A stretch of 64,000 bases of DNA from Phenylobacterium immobile (ATCC 35973) (GCF_001375595.1 NZ_CVJQ01000001.1:992001-1056000), one strand, 5' to 3'; counted from the first letter of the stretch, positions 1 through 8,425 are shown. Program-made: numbers and translations. The notes: generated by a model from the letters alone, not told the origin.

Positions 1-1254
1 TCCGCGAAATAGCGCACGTAGCAGGCCGCGGCGTAGGCCCAGCCCAGCGAGGCCGGATGCTGCAGGGTGAGCGCGAAGTGAAGGTTCTTTTCGGCCCGCG
101 CGATCGCGCCAGCCGCGTCGCCGGTCACCGCTTGGCTGACAGCATGGAAGCCTTCGCCCGCCACCAGGCAGTCGGCCCCGAAGTGATAGGCCCGGGCGCC
201 GTGGTCCTCCGGATGATAGGTATCGGCGAGCGCTGTGAAACGCCTTCGCGCCTCGGCGTGTTCGCCGCGGAAGAAGGCGACGTAGCCCAACATTCTGTAG
301 CCTTGGCATAGGTCGCCGCGCCGGTTCTCGCGCATCGCCAGTTCCAGCATCAGCCGGGCCGGAGGTTCGGCGAGATCGAGCTTCGAGGCGAAGTGGTAGC
401 CCGAGAAGATGCCGTAGAGGACCCGGCCGCGCAGTTCCGGATCGCCGACCGCTTCGACAAGATCCTGGGCGCGCGCATAGGCCTCCACCGTGCGGGGGTG
501 TGCGGGCCCGTGAAGGACGTAGGCCGCCTGGCCGAGCGCAAGCTGCAGCTGGAATTCCAGCGCTTCGCCATCGGTCCACTCTCGAGCCTGGGCGATGGCC
601 TCGAGGCCTCGGCCGAGGTGAGCGATGGCTTCCAGGTTAGCGGCCCGGCTCTGCGCCCGCTGCCCAGCCATCAGCCAGTAGCGCGCGGCGGTCAGAGGGT
701 CCCCGCCCAATTCATGGTGTTGCGCGAGGATCTCCGGCTCGGCGGCCACCAGGTCAGGGCGCAGGGATTCCAGCGCCAGCGCCGCGCGCGCGTGCAGCGT
801 GCGTCGGGTATTGCGCAGCAGCCCGTCGTAAGCGGCTTCCTGCAAAAGGGCGTGGGTGAAGGCGTATTCGCGTCGGTCGCCGCGATCGACGGGGGCGATC
901 AGATTGGCCGCCTCCAAGGTGGAGAGATCGGCGGTCACGGCGGCGGGATGGCGTTGCGCGATCTCGGCGACGGAGTCGGCGGCGAACGTTCGGCCGAGTA
1001 CGGCGGCGACCTGGGCGGTCAGCTTGGCGGCGCCAAGCCGGTCGAGCCGTGCGGCTAGCCCGTCGTGCAGGCTGAGCGGAATGCCGCCGGCGGGGCGGGC
1101 CTCGCCGTCCGCGGCCACGGCGCGCGACAGCTCCTTCAGATAGAGGGGCACTCCGTCGGATCGCGCGAGAATCTGTTCGATCAGCGGCTGCGCGATATCG
1201 CCGCCGGTTTGGCGGATGATGCGGCGGGCCTGGTCGGGCCCGAGGCGGTCTAGG
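1..1254 (-). pseudogene. C-terminal part of class III cyclase/ATPase/TPR protein, cut off by an IS481 insertion
   Basis: Distal fragment of the gene that starts at 3554. If the IS481 element and one copy of its 6-base target duplication are removed, the reading frame runs without a stop from the upstream fragment through this segment to the left edge of the window, so the gene continues outside. The restored sequence continues ILDLD into RLGPDQARRII and then gives the helical, Ala/Leu-rich repeats expected of the winged-helix/TPR-like C-terminus of AfsR-like ATPases. It has no start codon context of its own and is probably not translated. The unbroken frame suggests the insertion is recent. 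The 3' end and stop codon are not in view. Confidence 0.8.
1249..1254. repeat. Target-site duplication, left copy
   Basis: TCTAGG directly abuts the left inverted repeat of the IS481 element and is repeated at 2275-2280. It contains a CTAG core, which IS481-family elements often target. Confidence 0.85.
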
Positions 1255-1298
1255 TGTCGAAGCTATGAAGGTTGTTCACCCGGGACAGGGCTGAGAGG
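1255..1298. repeat. IS481 left inverted repeat
   Basis: Begins TGTCGAAGCTATGAAGG and continues with TTGTTCACCC. It matches the reverse complement of 2231-2274 with several mismatches. Confidence 0.8.
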
Positions 1299-1340
1299 CT
1301 GGGGTTGCAAAGCTCCAACTCCTAACCCGGAAGGTCCCGG

Positions 1341-2279
1341 ATGAACGTCCACCAGAATGCCCGTCTGACGCCTGGGGGTCGAGCGCTGCTGGCGCGGCGC
1401 GTGTCGCAAGGCTGGACGGCGAAGGCGGCGGCGGAGGCGGCAGGGGTGTCGCTGCGGACAGCGCGCAAATGGATCGCCCGGCATCGTCGCGGCGGCGAGC
1501 GAAGGCATCACGACCGCAGCTCGGCGCCGCGACGATGTCCGCGCAAGGTGGCTGCGGCTCGTGTGGCTGAGATCGAGCAACTGCGGCGTCAGCGGATGAC
1601 CGGTCCGGCGATCGCCCGGACGCTGGGCATGGCCCGCTCGACGGTGGGGGCTATCCTGCGCCGGCAGGGGCTGGGCAAGCTGGCCGCGCTCGATCCGAAG
1701 CCGCCGGTGATCCGCTACGAGCACAGCCGACCGGGCGCGATGATCCATCTGGATATCAAGAAGCTCGGCCGCTTCGACGTCGCCGGCCACCGCGTCACCG
1801 GCGACCGCCAGCTCGGCCGCTCGCGCCGCGCTGGCTGGGACTTCCTGCACGTCTGCGTCGATGACGCTTCGCGCCTGGCCTACACCGAGATCCTGTCTTC
1901 GGAAGGCCAACTCGACACCACCGGCTTCCTCGAACGCGCCCTGGCCTGGCTCGGCCGTTGCGGCGTCCGCGTCGAGCGGGTGATGACCGACAACGGCTCG
2001 GCCTACCGTTCCAAGCTCTTCGCCAACGCCCTGCAGGCCGCCGGCGCCCGCCACGTCCGCACCCGGCCGTACACGCCCAGGACCAACGGCAAGGCCGAGC
2101 GCTTCATCCAGACCAGCCTCAGGGAGTGGGCCTACGCCAAGCCCTACAGCTCATCGGCTGAACGCGCCCAAGCCATCGGACCCTGGATCGACGCCTACAA
2201 CCTCAGCCGACCTCACGCCGGCATCGGCGGACTCTCACCCTGGACAAGGGTGAACAACCTTCTTGGAAACGACATCTAG
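1341..2279 (+). CDS. IS481-family transposase
   Basis: A 312-residue transposase of usual family length. An N-terminal helix-turn-helix region (AAEAAGVSLRTARKWIARH, about residues 32-50) is followed by a second HTH-like segment (GPAIARTLGMARSTVGAIL). The rve-type catalytic core shows the expected DDE residues: Asp in HLDIKKL, Asp in MTDNGSAY and Glu in NGKAERF. The C-terminus runs through the right inverted repeat, and the TAG stop lies in the target duplication (2277-2279), outside the element. The stop is therefore supplied by the CTAG-containing target site. The protein should catalyse transposition of this element. Confidence 0.93.
   Translation: MNVHQNARLTPGGRALLARRVSQGWTAKAAAEAAGVSLRTARKWIARHRRGGERRHHDRSSAPRRCPRKVAAARVAEIEQLRRQRMTGPAIARTLGMARSTVGAILRRQGLGKLAALDPKPPVIRYEHSRPGAMIHLDIKKLGRFDVAGHRVTGDRQLGRSRRAGWDFLHVCVDDASRLAYTEILSSEGQLDTTGFLERALAWLGRCGVRVERVMTDNGSAYRSKLFANALQAAGARHVRTRPYTPRTNGKAERFIQTSLREWAYAKPYSSSAERAQAIGPWIDAYNLSRPHAGIGGLSPWTRVNNLLGNDI
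2231..2274. repeat. IS481 right inverted repeat
   Basis: Ends GGTGAACAACCTTCTTGG followed by AAACGACA. Its reverse complement pairs with 1255-1298. The transposase reading frame passes through it. Confidence 0.8.
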
Positions 2280-2280
2280 G
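2275..2280. repeat. Target-site duplication, right copy
   Basis: TCTAGG, identical to 1249-1254. It also carries the TAG stop codon of the transposase. Confidence 0.85.
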
Positions 2281-3554
2281 TCGAGGATGGTGATCGGCTT
2301 GATCCGCATCCATGCCCGGGCCGCGTCAGGTCGGCTGGACGCCAGCAGCATGACTCGGTCGTGGTCGACCGCGCTCAGGATTTGCCCGAGGAATTCGTGC
2401 GTCGATGGGTCGGCCCAGTGGATATCCTCGATCATCACGATCACCGGATTGATCTGGGCGTTGCGTCGCATCAGGTCGATGAGAGCGCTCAAGGTGTCGC
2501 GGCGGCGCTGCTGGGCGACCGGGGCCGAAATGGCGCTGTCGCTGGCGCTGGGCGGGGCGACGAACTCGCGCAACAGGGGCGCGGTGTCGGGCAGGCCGCG
2601 CCGGTCGACAAAGGCGGCGAGGCGTTCTTCTCGCTCAACTTCGGAGACGCCTTCGACCCACCCCAGGATTCGCTGCATCCGCGTGATCACCGGGTGCAAG
2701 GGGCTTTGCACGTGCCGGCTCGAACACTGCATGGCGATCACGGTGAAGTCGGTCTTGATTGCGTCCAGAAAGTCGCTGATCAGCGTCGACTTGCCGATAC
2801 CGGCCTCGCCGCGCACCAAGACCGCCTGCGGCTTGCCTTGGGTGGTCAAGCGCCAGGCCTCGGCCAGGGCGTCGCGCTCCGCCTCGCGGCCAACCATGGC
2901 GGTAAGGCCGTCGCGCGCGGCCTCAAACCGCGTTTCGTGTTGGCGCTCGCCGCCGGCCCGCCACAGTTTGACCGGCTGATCGATGCCCTTGAGGGTTCGT
3001 TCCCCCAGATCCTCGAGTTCGAAGGCGGAGAAGGCCAGTTTGCGGGTGGAATCAGCGATGATGACTTCACCCGGACCGGCCTCGGCCTGGACCCGCGCGG
3101 CGAGCGTGGCGACCGGTCCCGTGATCGCGGTCTGGCGCGAAGCGCCCGCGCCCAGGACGTCCCCGACGACGGCGAGGCCCGTGGCGATGCCGACCCGCGC
3201 GTTCAGCGGGGCGCCATCGGCGATGATCGCGCGGACGGCCTCGATCATTTCGCGCGCGGCGCGCACCGCCTGTTCGGCGGCGTCTTCACGTGCGACGGGA
3301 TGTCCGAAGTAGGCGACCAGTCCATCGCCAAGATATTGGGCGACGAAGCCGTCGTGCCGGCGCACCGCTTCGACGCAGACGCTCTGATAGGCGCGCAGCA
3401 CATCTCGGAGGTCTTCCGGGTCGAGGCGAACGGATAGCCGGCTGGAATCCACGAGGTCGCAGAACACCACCGTCACCTGCCGCCGCTCGGCGTCCTGCAG
3501 GAAGGCGGCGCCGGTGTCCGATACGCCGCCGCCGTTCCGCGGCGGTTCACTCAT
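2275..3554 (-). pseudogene. N-terminal part of class III adenylate/guanylate cyclase-AAA ATPase-TPR protein, interrupted by IS481
   Basis: The start ATG overlaps the stop of the P450 gene as ATGA, so the gene is the last of a translationally coupled operon. Residues about 25-190 form a class III nucleotide cyclase domain with both metal aspartates (Asp33 in FCDLVDSS, Asp77 in YLGDG). The transition-state Asn usually found in a VNLAAR-type motif is Thr here (VATLAAR), so catalytic activity is uncertain. From about residue 220 an AfsR/AAA_16-type ATPase follows, with a Walker A motif (GEAGIGKST, about 249-257) and a Walker B-like IVMIEDIHWAD. The frame enters the IS481 right end soon after DLD and stops within it. 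A truncated product with cyclase and part of the ATPase could still be made. Family members act as signalling ATPases; the role here is inferred from context. Confidence 0.82.
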
Positions 3555-4873
3555 GGGATGGCTTCGAAGCTCTCCAGGGCCAAAGCGCCGACCGGGGCGG
3601 CTACGTTCAACCCATAATGCTTCCGCGTCCAGTGCGGCGGATCGACCAAACGCCATCGGTAGCCGGTCGCCAGGCGGGCGCAGAACAGCTTGCCGATCAG
3701 CACGGCCGGGTCCTTGCCGGGACAAATCTTGTCGTCGGGCCTGACAGCCTGATCGTGCGGCCCACGGGACCAAATCAGGGCCTCGCGCGCCTGCGCCTCG
3801 ACATAGCGGTTTGCGTCGAACGCGAGGGGATCGGGATAAACGCTCGGATCCTCAAGCGCGAAGGGGATGACCCCCATCACTAGCTCGCCCTTGCGAATGG
3901 CGAAGTCGCCGGAGGCTGTGGAAAGCGCCCGATCCTCGGTGGCGCGCCCGAAAATGAAGAACACCGGCGGGTGCAGCCGGAGCACCTCGCGGATCACGCC
4001 GTCCAGCAGACTATCGGTGAAGATGGCGCCCAGGTCGCCGGCGACGAGCCGAGCCTGTAGGTCGTCCTGCAAACCGCCTTGGCGGCTCAGCTCGCCGACG
4101 ATCGATTTCAGCATCGACTGCGTACCGAGGAAACCGTTCATCCCCAGCAGGAAGGCGAGCTGGTGCGGCAGCGCCTCTGCGCTGACTCCGTGGCTGCGGG
4201 CGAGCGCCTCGACCTCGCCGTAACGCGGCGAGGTGCGGATGAAGTCCACCAGGCGGCCATAGGCCTTCAACGATCGATTGTAATTGGAGTTGGGGAACGG
4301 CCTTTCCGCCCAGGCGGCCATGTGCAGGAAGATGCCGCCATAGATCAGCCGGACGTCGGCGGTGCTGGGCCGGGCGCCCAGAAGCCATTCGAAGATCAGG
4401 CTGACCGCCATGTCCTCGATCTCGCCCTGCCAGTCGAACTTTTCGAGCTTGGTCCAGCGGCCGAAGAACTCGTCCGCGACCGCGTCGAACACCCCCGGCA
4501 GGGCCGGTCCGCGTGCGGCCATGAGCGCGAGGTAGAAGGCCTTTGGGTCGTCGTGCGCCGGCCCATGTTCGAAGATCGACGGCGTCACGTCGCCGACCAG
4601 CGGGCGCGGTGGCACGGCCCAGCTGAAGCCGTAGTCCTGGATCAGGGTCTTGTCGGCGAACAGCGGGGCGATCCCCTGCTGGTCCAGGACCGCGATGGTC
4701 GGCTGGAAAAGGTTCACCTTGAAGACCGTAGATTGATGGATATCGCGCCGGCGAGCGAAATACTGCTCCCAGCCGAACAGGAAGAATTCCGCCGTGCCGA
4801 ACACCTTGCCCAGGAACGGCAGGCCATAGGAGCCCGGCGGAGGGCGAAGCGCTGGTGTCACGGTTTCGCTCAC
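3551..4873 (-). CDS. CYP74-like cytochrome P450 (fatty-acid hydroperoxide-metabolising type)
   Basis: A 440-residue haem-thiolate protein resembling the CYP74 clan (allene oxide synthase, hydroperoxide lyase) rather than ordinary bacterial P450s. The N-terminus reads PPGSYGLPFLG, as in plant CYP74. The I-helix region LLGMNGFLG has Asn246 where CYP74 enzymes carry their catalytic Asn and lacks the acid-Thr pair of oxygen-activating P450s. The ExxR motif is Glu296/Arg299. The haem loop (about 367-390) has the long CYP74-type form, with Cys384 in KICPGKD. There is no membrane anchor. Family members rearrange or cleave fatty-acid hydroperoxides without O2 or a reductase, and no ferredoxin or reductase gene is adjacent. 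The gene lies 11 bases after the dioxygenase and overlaps the cyclase start by 4. The exact product cannot be predicted. Confidence 0.85.
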   Translation of the reverse strand: MSETVTPALRPPPGSYGLPFLGKVFGTAEFFLFGWEQYFARRRDIHQSTVFKVNLFQPTIAVLDQQGIAPLFADKTLIQDYGFSWAVPPRPLVGDVTPSIFEHGPAHDDPKAFYLALMAARGPALPGVFDAVADEFFGRWTKLEKFDWQGEIEDMAVSLIFEWLLGARPSTADVRLIYGGIFLHMAAWAERPFPNSNYNRSLKAYGRLVDFIRTSPRYGEVEALARSHGVSAEALPHQLAFLLGMNGFLGTQSMLKSIVGELSRQGGLQDDLQARLVAGDLGAIFTDSLLDGVIREVLRLHPPVFFIFGRATEDRALSTASGDFAIRKGELVMGVIPFALEDPSVYPDPLAFDANRYVEAQAREALIWSRGPHDQAVRPDDKICPGKDPAVLIGKLFCARLATGYRWRLVDPPHWTRKHYGLNVAAPVGALALESFEAIP

Positions 4874-4884
4874 GGCGGCCTCCG

Positions 4885-6534
4885 TCAGGGGTGGTGGAAT
4901 GACAGGGTGCGCCCGTTGAGACGCAGATTGCGCTGGCCCACATCGTCGAAGGTGCTGGTGGCCTCAATCGCAGCCATGCCGACCGAGGTGAACGCCTGCT
5001 CGCCGAAGACATGGGACGCCAACAGCGGATTGGTCAGCGCTTGGGTGAAGGCGTCGGAGCCGACCATCAGGCGCATCAACTCGCCCAGCGGCGCGCCTGG
5101 CGCACGGGCCTCGGCCAGAAGCCCAACCATCATCTCGATGCCATCGACGTCGCCGTAGAGGTTGTCCAACTGCTGGGCGAGGCCCGCGTCGCGGGTCAGC
5201 TCCAGGGTGGTCGATAGGCGCGGCAGGCCGAAGGCCTGCCGATAGTCGTTGTAGCCGCGCAGCTTCCATCCGCGCGACTTCTGGATCGCCGCTACATCGG
5301 CGTCGACCAGGAAGGGCGGCGTGTTCTTGAGGCCGATCTTGCCCGCCGGCTGGAGCGCGCCGTCCGAAAGCACAGAGGCGACGCCCGCGCGCTGCAAGAA
5401 CTCGTTGTTGAAGCGGAACTGTTCGCCGCTCAGCGCTTCGCCGTCGACGGTGACGAGATCCGGCGTCAGGGAATGCCAGCGGTAAAGCAGGTTGAACTCG
5501 GCGCTGATGCGGTTGGTCCGATACCAATTGCGCTTTTCGGCCTTGCCCACGTCGACGAAGAATTTGATCGGCGCCGCGGACAACAGGTTGATGTAGTCCT
5601 CAATGATCAGTTTCAGCAGCACGACCATGGTCGTGTTGCGGGCCGTCTCAAACAGGCGGTCGTCGTCGAAGTTCGGATGGGCTTGGGCGATATCCCGGGC
5701 CAGTCGGTTGTGTTCGCGCAGGAAGAGTGTGTTGAGCGCGCTGTAGAAGATCGTCGAATTGGCGCGTTCAAGACCCCCTGCGAACAACTGCTTGCGGCGT
5801 TGCGGCGTGTCGAAAACGCCCGTCAGTACGGGGTGCCTGTAGCCTCCGGTAACCGGGTTGACGTAGCTCAGCCCCAGGAAGTCGTCGGCCACGCGAAGCC
5901 CGTCCTTGTCGAACAGCCGGCTGGGAAACTCGCCGTCAATCCCAGGCGTGGAACGCAGCTGGCCCCCGCGGCCCAGACGCAGCAGCTGCGTGTCGGCCTC
6001 GCTCAGACCATAGATCTGGCAGAGATCGATCTCGTGGTTCGAGGTGTTCTTGCGGTAGTCGTCCGGGTCTGTCCGCAGGAAGCTGTCGGTGAACCACTGG
6101 GCGAAGAAGCAGAACAGGGCCGAGCTCTGCGGGCACGGTATCATCTGCGGGCCGCGGATGAACAACGGCCGCACGGCCTCGATCGCCGGCAGGTTGGCGG
6201 TGAAGGCCGCATCGGCCTCCGGCAGGTGGCGGCCGGAGTAGCTGCGGTCGACCAGACCGGGCCAGGAGATGTAGTTCGCTGAGACGCCGGCGTCGGGCGA
6301 GGCCAGTGGCGGCGCGCCTGGCTGGCCGCGCGGCCCCCAGAGTGAAAAGGGCAACGGTCGGGGGGCGGAGGACGACGACACCATGTTGATGACGAAGTCG
6401 TTGATGAAGCGCTTGATCCACGGAACCTTGATCAGGACGCCGAGGATCCATGTCAGCCAGCTCTTGCTGGTGACGGCTGTACGAACAGACTGCCGGCCAA
6501 GAGTCGTGTGCGTGCGACCGGTCGGGTTCACCAC
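4885..6534 (-). CDS. Cyclooxygenase-like haem fatty-acid dioxygenase (animal haem peroxidase family)
   Basis: A 549-residue protein clearly related to prostaglandin H synthases. Recognisable landmarks are SYSGRHLP, where Arg102 matches the carboxylate-binding Arg120 of COX-1, and EFNLLYRWHSLTPD, where Tyr351 and His354 match catalytic Tyr385 and proximal haem His388. LREHNRLA and the YNDYRQAFGLP segment are also present. Residues about 25-51 are hydrophobic/amphipathic, like the COX membrane-binding helices. The distal-haem segment reads FAQWFTDSF: Gln146 is kept, but the distal His (COX-1 His207) is Asp150. That predicts a dioxygenase with poor peroxidase activity, leaving a fatty-acid hydroperoxide for the adjacent P450. 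The start overlaps the Crp-family gene by 7 bases. Alternatives are a linoleate 8/10-dioxygenase-type enzyme; regiochemistry is unknown. Confidence 0.87.
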   Translation of the reverse strand: MVNPTGRTHTTLGRQSVRTAVTSKSWLTWILGVLIKVPWIKRFINDFVINMVSSSSAPRPLPFSLWGPRGQPGAPPLASPDAGVSANYISWPGLVDRSYSGRHLPEADAAFTANLPAIEAVRPLFIRGPQMIPCPQSSALFCFFAQWFTDSFLRTDPDDYRKNTSNHEIDLCQIYGLSEADTQLLRLGRGGQLRSTPGIDGEFPSRLFDKDGLRVADDFLGLSYVNPVTGGYRHPVLTGVFDTPQRRKQLFAGGLERANSTIFYSALNTLFLREHNRLARDIAQAHPNFDDDRLFETARNTTMVVLLKLIIEDYINLLSAAPIKFFVDVGKAEKRNWYRTNRISAEFNLLYRWHSLTPDLVTVDGEALSGEQFRFNNEFLQRAGVASVLSDGALQPAGKIGLKNTPPFLVDADVAAIQKSRGWKLRGYNDYRQAFGLPRLSTTLELTRDAGLAQQLDNLYGDVDGIEMMVGLLAEARAPGAPLGELMRLMVGSDAFTQALTNPLLASHVFGEQAFTSVGMAAIEATSTFDDVGQRNLRLNGRTLSFHHP

Positions 6535-7220
6535 CAGCCTTCCTCCCCGACCGGCGCGCGGAGGTTGGCGGCGACCACCTCCTCAAGCCCGGCCATATCC
6601 AGAAATTCGATCCGTCGCCGGCCGCTCTTGATAATCTTGCGATCCGCCAAGACCTTCAACTCGCGCGTGACGGCCTCGCGGTGCGTGCCGATGCGGTTGG
6701 CGAGCTCGGCGTGGGTTGGGGCGGGCTGGTCCTCCGACCCGCGCGATCGGGCGATGCGGATCAACTCGCAGTGCAACCGTGCGCGGACGTTCAGCGCGCT
6801 GAGTTCGAAAACCCGGTCGGTCAGACTGCGAACCTGCGAGGTCAGCCGTCGAACCAGCCAGCCGGCTGCGGCCACGTTGTCGCGCACGAGGGCCTGGAAG
6901 ACGGACTGGGAAATCGCCAGCAGCCGCGCGTCCGTCAGGGCGACGACGCCGACCGAGCGGGTCTCACCGTCGATGGCGGATAGTTCGCCGAACAGCTGGC
7001 CCTCGGTGAGCTCCCGCAGAGAGACCTCCCGGCCGTCGCTGGCGTAGAGCAGGACGTTCAGGCGGCCTTCGCGCACCAGGAACACTTCCGTAGAGGTTTC
7101 ACCGCGCGCCAGGACGAACTGGCCCTTGCGCACGCGCATCGTTCTCGCGCGCGCGATGAGGTCGCGCTGCGCGTCCTGATCAAGCACATCGAGCAGCCCA
7201 GGCCGCCCCTTGTCCGACAT
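6528..7220 (-). CDS. Crp/Fnr-family transcriptional regulator
   Basis: About 230 residues. An N-terminal cyclic-nucleotide-binding-like beta roll (FVLARGETSTEVFLVREGRLNV, GQLFGELSAIDGETRSV) is followed by a dimerisation helix and a C-terminal winged helix (PTHAELANRIGTHREAVTRELKVL). No FNR-type cysteine cluster is visible. The PBC motif contains FGELSAIDGETRS, close to the cAMP-binding FGELGLF...RS pattern, so a cyclic nucleotide is a plausible ligand. The ATG at 7220 is preferred because a GGGACGGG-type ribosome site lies upstream; an ATG at 7241 is possible. It is the first gene of the dioxygenase-P450-cyclase cassette and overlaps the dioxygenase start, so it probably regulates this operon. 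Confidence 0.88.
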   Translation of the reverse strand: MSDKGRPGLLDVLDQDAQRDLIARARTMRVRKGQFVLARGETSTEVFLVREGRLNVLLYASDGREVSLRELTEGQLFGELSAIDGETRSVGVVALTDARLLAISQSVFQALVRDNVAAAGWLVRRLTSQVRSLTDRVFELSALNVRARLHCELIRIARSRGSEDQPAPTHAELANRIGTHREAVTRELKVLADRKIIKSGRRRIEFLDMAGLEEVVAANLRAPVGEEGWW

Positions 7221-7447
7221 CTTTAAGCCCGTCCCTCGCATTAACCCCTGGCCGCCGGCTGGCTAAACTGCCGGTTGTCGGCCTGGATGGTCAAGCTTGC
7301 CGTAGTATACTCCCGCCGCATCCTGCGGTTGTGTGCGGAATCTCACCCAGGCGGGGTGACACCCGCGACCGATGCGCGCGCGCCATGAGCGCATGGTGCT
7401 GTCGTTGGCGCCGTCGCGAAGGCCGCGCGGCGCGGCGGGGTTCCAAG

Positions 7448-8365
7448 ATGCTGCATAGCGATCCAAAGCACTTGCGCGATTGCGTGGGGTTGGCGCCGTG
7501 GCTGGCCAAGCGCCTTGCCGGGTTCGGCTTCTTCGATTCGGCCCAGTTGCTGGGCGCCGTCGCCGTCGAAGGGATGGAAGACCGGCTTGCTGAGGGTCTT
7601 GGCGTCGATCGGGGGGCGCTGGCCGAAGCGATCGCGGCGACGCGGCGTGAGGCGGATTGGGATGCTTTCAACCCTGCCAATGTCCCCTGCGAGGAACGCA
7701 GCTTCGGCGCCCGCGCCCCAACGCCGGCCGCAGAGGCCGAGATCGACGCCCTGCAGACCCCGCTGCAGGCGCCGGCGGTGGTTCCTCCCGCGGTCAATCG
7801 AATCGCCGAGTTGCCAGCTCTCTGCGGCCATGCCCAGAACTCTGCGTCGATCGCAGTAGCGGTCTCCACAGTCTACGCGCACCACTGCAGTCGCAACGGC
7901 GACGCCGAGCCCCTTTCCGACCAACTGATCCGGCGCCACGCGATGCGCGTCGAAGATGGGGATTCCGGTCAATTGCGGGCGCTGCAGACTCTGGTCGGCG
8001 CATCTGCGCGTTGCGCGCCGTTGGTCCTGGCGGCCAACGACGTTCGCGGCGCGAAAAACGCCCTGGCTAGCGGTCGGCTGATGTCGGTCACCATTCCGGT
8101 CTATGCAAGCTGGGCTCGGAACGAGGGCGTCCGCCAGACGGGACGGATCACGATGCGCCTGGGCGAGGAGCCGGTGATCGGCGGCCAGGCTCTTTGCATC
8201 GTCGGCTACCAGGACAAGGCGGACTATCCGGGCGGGGGCTACTTCGTGGTCCGCAACAGCCTGGGTCCCAATTGGGCTTACGCCTCGCCGTTTGGTCCAG
8301 GCTACGGGACCATCCCCTACGCCTACATCGCCCGCGAAGGCTGGGAACTCGCCGGCGTCGCCTGA
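7448..8365 (+). CDS. Papain-fold (C1 peptidase-like) protein, predicted catalytically inactive
   Basis: About 305 residues. The C-terminal half has the papain-family signature around the His/Asn region: GGQALCIVGYQD, then YFVVRNSLGPNWAYASPFGPGYGTIPYAYI, matching GGHAxxIVGY and NSWGxxWG. The catalytic His is Gln (GGQAL). The nucleophile region reads CGHAQNSASIAVAV, with no Cys at the expected GSCTA position. It is therefore probably a pseudo-protease, perhaps a binding protein. The N-terminal 60 residues (LAPWLAKRLAGFGFFDSAQLLG) are helical and resemble a helix-hairpin-helix-type module. No signal peptide is seen. The ATG at 7448 was chosen because family-like sequence begins there; a GTG at 7331 would add an Arg-rich leader. 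It diverges from the Crp gene. Confidence 0.62.
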   Translation: MLHSDPKHLRDCVGLAPWLAKRLAGFGFFDSAQLLGAVAVEGMEDRLAEGLGVDRGALAEAIAATRREADWDAFNPANVPCEERSFGARAPTPAAEAEIDALQTPLQAPAVVPPAVNRIAELPALCGHAQNSASIAVAVSTVYAHHCSRNGDAEPLSDQLIRRHAMRVEDGDSGQLRALQTLVGASARCAPLVLAANDVRGAKNALASGRLMSVTIPVYASWARNEGVRQTGRITMRLGEEPVIGGQALCIVGYQDKADYPGGGYFVVRNSLGPNWAYASPFGPGYGTIPYAYIAREGWELAGVA

Positions 8366-8425
8366 CCGTTCCTCACCACTTTCAAAGATTTGCGGACGCA
8401 GGGTCGTCCGACCGGGGCAAAGACC

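Larger units (their letters stand above)
1255..2274. mobile_element. IS481-family insertion sequence, complete
   Basis: A 1020-base element with imperfect terminal inverted repeats. Both ends start TGTCG and share the block AAGGTTGTTCACCC. It is flanked by the direct duplication TCTAGG and encodes a single DDE transposase on the plus strand, opposite to the interrupted gene. The element interrupts the ATPase portion of the cyclase/ATPase/TPR gene. Both ends, the duplication and the transposase look intact, so it may be active. Confidence 0.92.

Noticed and set aside
393..1058. Long plus-strand open frame opposite the cyclase fragment
   Set aside because: Shadow of the restored minus-strand frame; composition is typical of antisense GC-rich frames and no family is recognisable.
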